DNA of 64,000 nucleotides. It comes from JAGPUQ01 sp036961295. Its GTDB lineage: Bacteria; Pseudomonadota; Gammaproteobacteria; Pseudomonadales; Porticoccaceae. The DNA lies in the NCBI GenBank assembly GCA_036961295.1, contig JBALVX010000002.1:620001-684000 (forward strand), written 5' to 3'. This document shows, in pieces, positions 59,299 to 64,000 of the stretch. The translations under genes were made by a program, and so were the position numbers. Positions within the stretch are counted from its first letter, which is position 1. Every line of letters starts with the position of its first letter. Under the pieces are notes generated by a model. That model saw nothing but the letters and a program-made list of their open reading frames with translations, was not told the origin of the DNA and did no database searches.

Positions 59299-61094
59299 TC
59301 ATCAATCTGTTCACGGGTAACAATACCAGCGACGTCGGACATCAACGGCGCAGCGGTACGAGTAACATATGCCGCTTTACCGTTATTCTGACGGATTGTA
59401 GACAGGGCCTCCTGCACGGTTGCCCGCGAGTGTACTGGGAATAGACGCCAGCGTTGCCCGGGGATCTCTAGTAAATCAACCGTTTCGTCGTGTTCCCACA
59501 GGGAGGTGTCGCTTTGTTCCAGAAAGCGGGCGAGATCGGCTGGACGAATGATGTACTTGTCTTCGCCAACATCTTCGACCACTAACCATTCCGGACGTTG
59601 TTCCAGCAGTTCCAGGGCCTTGTCCCAGGGCAGTTGACGGCTATGGGGCAAAAAATTTCGATTCATAATACTGGTGACACCCACGCCACTTAACATCTGA
59701 TACACCGGGGATGAAAAGCGTTTTGGGTCGCGACCAATCAGAAAGATACCCGGCAAGCGCGACACCATCCGCGTGGTCACCGTTGCCACCACTATCACCA
59801 GCATGGCGGGCATCAAAATACCGGGGTTGTAGGTGAGCTCCATTAAGGCCACCAGCGCAGCCAGTGGAGCATTGAGTACTGCGGCCATCGCGGCCCCCAT
59901 GCCGAGGGTGGCGTAAAAGCCGGGAGTCCCGGTGTTTTCCGGGCTAATAAAATTGGCGGCGACGCCCAGGCAACCACCCAGGCAGGCTCCAATCACCAGT
60001 GCCGGACCGATACTGCCGCCGGGAATGCCCAGCGCAATAGTGGTGGTCGATAGCAACAGTTTGGCGGCGGCGATAGTGAGTAGCAGGCCAACACCGAGTT
60101 CGCCGAGCATCGCCAGTTCCAGGGTGTCATAGCCCACGCCCATGACCTCGGGAACGGCCATGCCGATGCCGCCGGCCAGGAACCCGGCAAGCAGTAAGTT
60201 GACCCACGCCGGTCGCTGGGCAAATTTTGTAACTGCGACATGCAAGGTCAGTATCAGCGCACACACTAGACCAATAGCCACCCCGCAGGCCGCGAGGTAA
60301 GGCAGCTCCATCAAGCCGGCGAGGTGTATTACCGGTATTTCAAACGCGGGCGCGGCGCCGAAGGCCACGCGACTGACCAGGGCTCCCGCGACTGCCGCGA
60401 GAATAACTGGCACAAAGCCGATGACGGTGTATTCCATCAACACCACTTCCATGGCGAAAATAACCCCGGCCAGCGGGGTGTTGAACGAGGCGGAAATGGC
60501 CGCGGCAACACCGCAGCCAACCAGAGTTCGCAAGCTGTTGTTGGGTAGGCCAAAGCGCTGGCCTACCAGGCTGGCCGAAGCTGCGCCCAGATGGATGGCG
60601 GGGCCCTCGCGACCGACGGAGTGACCGGAAAGTAAGGCGATAATGCCACCGAAAAACTGCATCACCGCATTGCCTGCGGGCAATCTGGCCTGGTGTTGTT
60701 GATAGCGTTCAACGACATGGCCAACCCCGACCGAGCGCTTGTCTTTGCCGAGGACTCTAGCGATCAAAGCGCTGAGCGCGATAATAGCGAGCGCACCGAC
60801 AATTGGCAGCAGCAGGCGCATTTCCGGGCTCAGGGATTCAAAACCTTCGTCGCTGTGGTTGGGTAGCAAGGTGGTCAGCGGCAGTTCTACGGCCAGGCGA
60901 AACGCCACCGCAATGACTCCCGTAATCAAACCGCTGACGATGCCGAGCAAGGCCAGCTGAGGCAGGGCGTTGCCGTAAGCGAGTCGCAGTCGAAAATTGT
61001 CGAGCAGCGCTTTGATCCAACGGTTCAGTGTGGATAGCGAGTGGCGCAACGATAAGAAAATACGGCGGGGCGCGGTGGATAGAAATGACGGCAT
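59286..61094 (-). CDS. ClC-family chloride channel/antiporter with CBS domains
   Basis: 602 residues. Membrane ClC core (about 40-430) with SGHSVGREGPAIHLGAA (gating Glu in GREGP), FAMEVVLMEYTVIGFVPV (inner proton Glu), GIPGGSIGPALVIGACLG and the PLAALVALMELTYN end. C-terminal cytoplasmic CBS pair (about 465-600) ending VAGIVTREQIDDYYQ. The first anion motif, usually GSGIP, reads SVGVGHVVE, a variant seen in some bacterial members. It exchanges chloride, probably for protons. It lies next to trkAH, so ion or osmotic balance is a likely shared theme, but it is on the opposite strand. Confidence 0.9.
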   Translation of the reverse strand: MPSFLSTAPRRIFLSLRHSLSTLNRWIKALLDNFRLRLAYGNALPQLALLGIVSGLITGVIAVAFRLAVELPLTTLLPNHSDEGFESLSPEMRLLLPIVGALAIIALSALIARVLGKDKRSVGVGHVVERYQQHQARLPAGNAVMQFFGGIIALLSGHSVGREGPAIHLGAASASLVGQRFGLPNNSLRTLVGCGVAAAISASFNTPLAGVIFAMEVVLMEYTVIGFVPVILAAVAGALVSRVAFGAAPAFEIPVIHLAGLMELPYLAACGVAIGLVCALILTLHVAVTKFAQRPAWVNLLLAGFLAGGIGMAVPEVMGVGYDTLELAMLGELGVGLLLTIAAAKLLLSTTTIALGIPGGSIGPALVIGACLGGCLGVAANFISPENTGTPGFYATLGMGAAMAAVLNAPLAALVALMELTYNPGILMPAMLVIVVATVTTRMVSRLPGIFLIGRDPKRFSSPVYQMLSGVGVTSIMNRNFLPHSRQLPWDKALELLEQRPEWLVVEDVGEDKYIIRPADLARFLEQSDTSLWEHDETVDLLEIPGQRWRLFPVHSRATVQEALSTIRQNNGKAAYVTRTAAPLMSDVAGIVTREQIDDYYQ

Positions 61095-61249
61095 AGTTTG
61101 AAAGCGTGCTGGAGTTAACAGGTTTCGATGGTTTCAAAGCCTTAGGGAATATCCGTGAGTATACGTCCTGAGGTATGATGCGCGCTCGAACTTTGCACAG
61201 TTTGTGTGCTGATTAAATAGTGGAAATGGCGGAAAATAGTGAGTAACCC

Positions 61250-62287
61250 GTGATTAAGATAGGAATTGTTGGCGGCACCGGATACACCGGAGTGGAGTTG
61301 CTGCGTCTGTTGATAATGCATCCGCAAGCGGAAATTGCGGTTATTACTTCGCGCCAGGAAGCGGGACGCGCGGTAGCGGATATCTTTCCCAATCTGCGCG
61401 GCCATCTCGACCTGAGTTTTAGCGAGCCCAATACTGAAGCCCTGGCGAGTTGCGATGTAGTGTTTTTCGCCACGCCTCACGGTGTAGCCCAGGCCAGCGT
61501 GCCAGAATTACTCGACCGAAATGTTAAGGTCATCGACCTGTCGGCAGATTTTCGCATTCGCTCGGTACCGGTGTGGGAGCAGTGGTATGGCCAAACCCAC
61601 GCTTGCCCGGAGCGTATTGGCGATGCGGTTTACGGCTTGCCAGAAGTTAATCGCGAACACATTCGCAAGGCGCAATTGATTGCCTGTCCCGGTTGTTATC
61701 CCACCAGCGTGCTACTGGGGTTTTTACCCTTGCTGGAGCGTGGTTTGATTGACCCCGGCGATTTGGTTGCCGATGCGGCGTCCGGCGTGAGCGGTGCCGG
61801 TCGCCAGGCGTCCATCCCCAACTTACTTGCTGAAAGCAGCGATAACTTTAAGGCCTATGGCGTGGCGGGGCATCGCCACTTACCGGAAATCGAACAGGGC
61901 CTCGCCGATATCGCGGGTGCTGCCGTGTCGCTTACGTTTGTACCGCATTTATTGCCGATTATTCGCGGTATTCACTCTACGCTGTATGCAAATCTCATTG
62001 ATGTAGATGCCGATGTGGATGTGCAGGCGGTGTTTGAAGAGCGTTATCAGGATGAGCCTTTCGTCGACGTATTACCGCCGGGAGAACACCCGCAAACCCG
62101 TAGCGTGCGCGGTTCTAACATGGTGCGCATTGCGGTGGCGCGTCCTCAGGGGCGCAATAAAGTGGTGGTGATGGTGGCTGAAGATAATTTGGTCAAGGGC
62201 GCTTCCGGCCAGGCCGTGCAGAATATGAATATTGTTATGGGCTTGCCCGAAGCCCTCGGGCTCGATGCGCCCGCTTTGCTGCCCTAA
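61250..62287 (+). CDS. argC: N-acetyl-gamma-glutamyl-phosphate reductase
   Basis: 345 residues, starting at GTG 61250 (MIKIGIVGGTGYTGVELLRLL). NADP-dependent third step of arginine synthesis. DLSADFRIRSVPVWEQWYG, catalytic Cys in ACPGCYPTSVLLGF, SGVSGAGRQ, GHRHLPEIEQGL (His) and PHLLPIIRGIHSTLYANL. It precedes DUF6776, bactofilin and erpA, a conserved gammaproteobacterial order. Confidence 0.96.
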   Translation: MIKIGIVGGTGYTGVELLRLLIMHPQAEIAVITSRQEAGRAVADIFPNLRGHLDLSFSEPNTEALASCDVVFFATPHGVAQASVPELLDRNVKVIDLSADFRIRSVPVWEQWYGQTHACPERIGDAVYGLPEVNREHIRKAQLIACPGCYPTSVLLGFLPLLERGLIDPGDLVADAASGVSGAGRQASIPNLLAESSDNFKAYGVAGHRHLPEIEQGLADIAGAAVSLTFVPHLLPIIRGIHSTLYANLIDVDADVDVQAVFEERYQDEPFVDVLPPGEHPQTRSVRGSNMVRIAVARPQGRNKVVVMVAEDNLVKGASGQAVQNMNIVMGLPEALGLDAPALLP

Positions 62288-62302
62288 AGAGCAATATTGA
62301 TA

Positions 62303-63019
62303 ATGATGAGTCGCTCGTTTCGAGATCGCAACCGTCCCCAGATCCCCTGGCAGCGCTGGTTATGGACTTTGCTGGCGCTGGCAGTGTGCGCTGTGGCGGC
62401 TGCGATCGGTGGTTACCGTATCGGGGCCAATGATGGTCGCGAGGATGCTGTGTCGTCCCACGAGCTTTTGGGCAGGCTCGAAGCTGCGCAAACAAAAGGT
62501 ACTTATTTGGAACAGCAGCTCACCAACCGGCTATTGGCGGCGGAAATCGACTGGAAAAGTATCGAGCAGGTACGCCAGATGATTGCGGAACTGGAAGAAC
62601 AGTTATCCCTGCAGAAGGAAGAGCTGGACCTTTATCGTTTACTGCTTAATCGGGATAGCAACGTTAAAGGCGTGCACATCGAACACTGGAAAGTAGTGCC
62701 AGCAGATGTGACCGGGTTCTACGATTATCAATTGGTAATCCGGCAGAATGTAGACCTGAAAACCACCTTTTCAGCGGATTTGGAAGTCGTGGTGTTTGGT
62801 GAGAAGGAAGGCCGTGCTATCGGTTATCCGCTTTCCGGGCTCGATTCGGAAGTGAACGAAGAATCCATACGGCTGTCTTTTCGTTATTTTAAATTCTTGC
62901 GGGGTCGCTTGCAGCTACCGTCGGGTTTTGAGCCTAAAGAAATAGAGGTGGTCGTGCAGCGCACAGGGAGTTCAAAATACAAGGAAAAGAAAACTTTCGA
63001 ATGGAACAGCGAAGGATGA
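62303..63019 (+). CDS. DUF6776 membrane-anchored coiled-coil protein
   Basis: About 238 residues. Basic N-terminus, one transmembrane segment (about 18-36: WLWTLLALAVCAVAAAIGGY), a predicted coiled coil (about 55-110, EAAQTKGTYLEQQLTNRL...AELEEQLSLQKEELDLYRLLL), then a beta-rich domain with VHIEHWKVVPADVTGFYDYQLVIRQNV and RLQLPSGFEPKEIEVVVQRTG. Conserved between argC and bactofilin genes in gammaproteobacteria; function unknown. Starts ATG 62303 or 62306 are equally possible. Position suggests a link with the envelope polymer formed by bactofilin. Confidence 0.85.
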   Translation: MMSRSFRDRNRPQIPWQRWLWTLLALAVCAVAAAIGGYRIGANDGREDAVSSHELLGRLEAAQTKGTYLEQQLTNRLLAAEIDWKSIEQVRQMIAELEEQLSLQKEELDLYRLLLNRDSNVKGVHIEHWKVVPADVTGFYDYQLVIRQNVDLKTTFSADLEVVVFGEKEGRAIGYPLSGLDSEVNEESIRLSFRYFKFLRGRLQLPSGFEPKEIEVVVQRTGSSKYKEKKTFEWNSEG

Positions 63020-63110
63020 TTTGTCTCAGGTAGGGAAGCCCCAGAGTCTATTTTAATAGACTTTTAATAGACCTTAAATACAACTGGCCATAAATTTAGC
63101 AGGTGATTTC

Positions 63111-63542
63111 ATGATGCGTAAGTCGAAAAAAAATACCAGTAAAAACGCCATTACTTTGCTCGCCCAGGGCGTGCACGTTAAAGGCGACATCCATTTCCAG
63201 GGCAACCTGGAAATCGAAGGCGAAGTGACGGGCAACGTGATTGGTGCCGATGGCAGCGATAGCGAAGTTCGCATTCTCGATTCGGGTAGCGTCAAAGGCG
63301 AGTTGCGGGTTCCCTTAGTGTTTATCAGCGGGACAGTGGCCGGCGATGTGTTTGCCAGCAAGCAAGTCGAGCTGGCAGCCAGCGCGAGAGTCGACGGCAA
63401 TATTCACTATACCTTGCTGGAAGTGGAGCGCGGTGCCCAGGTCAACGGCAACTTTGTCCTGGAGAAGGCCGGAGCAGCGAAAAATATCGTGCTGCCCATA
63501 GGCGAAAAAATCGGCGAAAAGCGCGCTGAGTCTTCGTCTTAA
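63111..63542 (+). CDS. bactofilin family protein
   Basis: 143 residues. Polymer-forming cytoskeletal protein (DUF583) with a central beta-helix core: ITLLAQGVHVKGDIHFQGNLEIEGEVTGNVIG, VRILDSGSVKGELRVPLVFISGTVAGDVFASKQVELAASARVDGNIHYTLLEVERGAQVNGNF. Flanking tails are short and disordered, as is normal for bactofilins. It binds near the membrane and helps cell-shape or septum functions. It follows DUF6776 and precedes erpA. Confidence 0.95.
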   Translation: MMRKSKKNTSKNAITLLAQGVHVKGDIHFQGNLEIEGEVTGNVIGADGSDSEVRILDSGSVKGELRVPLVFISGTVAGDVFASKQVELAASARVDGNIHYTLLEVERGAQVNGNFVLEKAGAAKNIVLPIGEKIGEKRAESSS

Positions 63543-63561
63543 TTGACTTAGATCGATAACC

Positions 63562-63587
63562 CCGAGCAACTAATTCTGGGTGCTCGG
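63562..63587 (+). terminator. hairpin after the bactofilin gene
   Basis: CCGAGCA (63562-63568) pairs perfectly with TGCTCGG (63581-63587) over a 12-nt loop. There is no T run, so it may be a weak terminator or an RNA-stability hairpin. Confidence 0.4.
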
Positions 63588-63679
63588 TAGACAAATGTTT
63601 ACGGCTTGCCATTGCTAAATAGCAGTGGAAGCCCCATATTGTCTACCTATCCACGTAGTAACTAAGTGAGGTGGCGACT

Positions 63680-64000
63680 ATGTCGACCGCACAAACCTTT
63701 ACCCCGACCCCCTTAATTGTCACTCAGCAAGCTGTTGCCAAGGTAAATTCTTTGGTGGAGGAAGAGGGCAATGCCGACCTTAAACTGCGCGTGTTTGTTA
63801 CCGGCGGCGGTTGTTCTGGCTTTCAGTATGGCTTTTCCTTTGACGAACAAGTTGCCGAGGATGACACCCAGGTAGTAAAAGACGGTGTCACGGTGCTGGT
63901 CGATCCGCTTAGCTTTCAATATCTAGCGGGTTCCGAAGTCGATTATGAAGAAGGCCTGGAAGGTTCGCGCTTCTTGATTCGCAATCCCAATGCCACTGCG
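63680..64000 (+). CDS. erpA: iron-sulfur cluster insertion protein ErpA, partial
   Basis: Starts at ATG 63680 with GAGGTGG upstream and runs off the window after 107 residues; about 10 are missing. A-type carrier: begins MSTAQTFTPTPLIVTQQAVAKVNSLVEEEGN, then LRVFVTGGGCSGFQYGFSF with the first cluster Cys, and VLVDPLSFQYLAGSEVDYEEGLEGSRFLIRNPNA. The terminal Cys pair (CGCGSSF in relatives) lies beyond the edge. It delivers iron-sulfur clusters to apoproteins. Confidence 0.93.
   Translation, partial: MSTAQTFTPTPLIVTQQAVAKVNSLVEEEGNADLKLRVFVTGGGCSGFQYGFSFDEQVAEDDTQVVKDGVTVLVDPLSFQYLAGSEVDYEEGLEGSRFLIRNPNATA

Overview
This window looks like a stretch of chromosome from a marine or freshwater gammaproteobacterium, plausibly of the Cellvibrionales/Spongiibacteraceae type. 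That is inferred from recognisable gammaproteobacterial blocks (def-fmt-rsmB-trkA-trkH, tkt-epd-pgk-fba, rho, trxA, argC and erpA) combined with many acyl-CoA dehydrogenases, SDRs, a Baeyer-Villiger-type monooxygenase and paired TonB-dependent receptors. I see no insertion sequence, prophage, CRISPR array, tRNA or rRNA. The genes are densely packed and mostly housekeeping or lipid/ketone catabolism.

Layout. 1-2.0 kb: the end of a DUF3754 gene, a DUF1499 protein and an acyl-CoA dehydrogenase. 2.0-4.8 kb: serC and serA behind a structured leader that ends in an intrinsic terminator. 4.8-12.9 kb (minus strand): two paralogous TonB-dependent receptors, a periplasmic ABC-type binding protein and a hybrid histidine kinase. 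They look like one outer-membrane-to-periplasm sensing unit, and the second receptor carries a frameshift that removes its last beta-strand. 13.1-18.9 kb: a catabolic operon of histidine-phosphatase-like protein, ACAD11-type acyl-CoA dehydrogenase, APH-like kinase, quinone oxidoreductase and two SDRs. 18.9-20.2 kb: pdxH and a histidine phosphatase. 20.2-24.8 kb: a Baeyer-Villiger-type monooxygenase, an HMG-CoA-synthase-fold/DUF35 fusion and a thiolase, ending at a strong terminator facing rho. 24.8-26.9 kb: rho and trxA. 27.2-32.9 kb: a TVP38/flavin disulfide-reductase fusion, an ArsM-like methyltransferase, a GST, a lipase-like hydrolase and a FAH-family hydrolase. 33-39.6 kb (minus): an SDR followed by fba, pgk, epd and tkt. 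39.8-45.3 kb: the methyl cycle, with regulator SahR, metK, ahcY, metF and then rsmE. 45.4-47.7 kb: acyl-CoA dehydrogenase and alcohol dehydrogenase, convergent on a shared terminator. 47.8-53.1 kb (minus): aroE, hemF, tsaC, purE, dprA and a LysM protein. 53.3-59.1 kb: def, fmt, rsmB, trkA, trkH. 59.3-64 kb: a ClC channel, argC, a DUF6776 protein, a bactofilin and the first part of erpA.

What stands out. Many spacers in this window are built from short, decayed tandem repeats. Each locus has its own period (6, 7, 8, 10, 13, 14, 15, 17, 18, 20 or 23 bp). The repeats very often begin inside the last codons of a gene, run through its stop codon and copy that gene end downstream (trkH is the clearest case). 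Others copy the start-codon region (pgk, aroE) or feed the ribosome-binding site (rsmE). I know of no described system that matches this. It could be a local replication-slippage habit or a way of tuning spacers, and it is the most unusual signal here.

Start sites were judged by eye from Shine-Dalgarno spacing and family length. Functions come from motif recognition, not from database searches.
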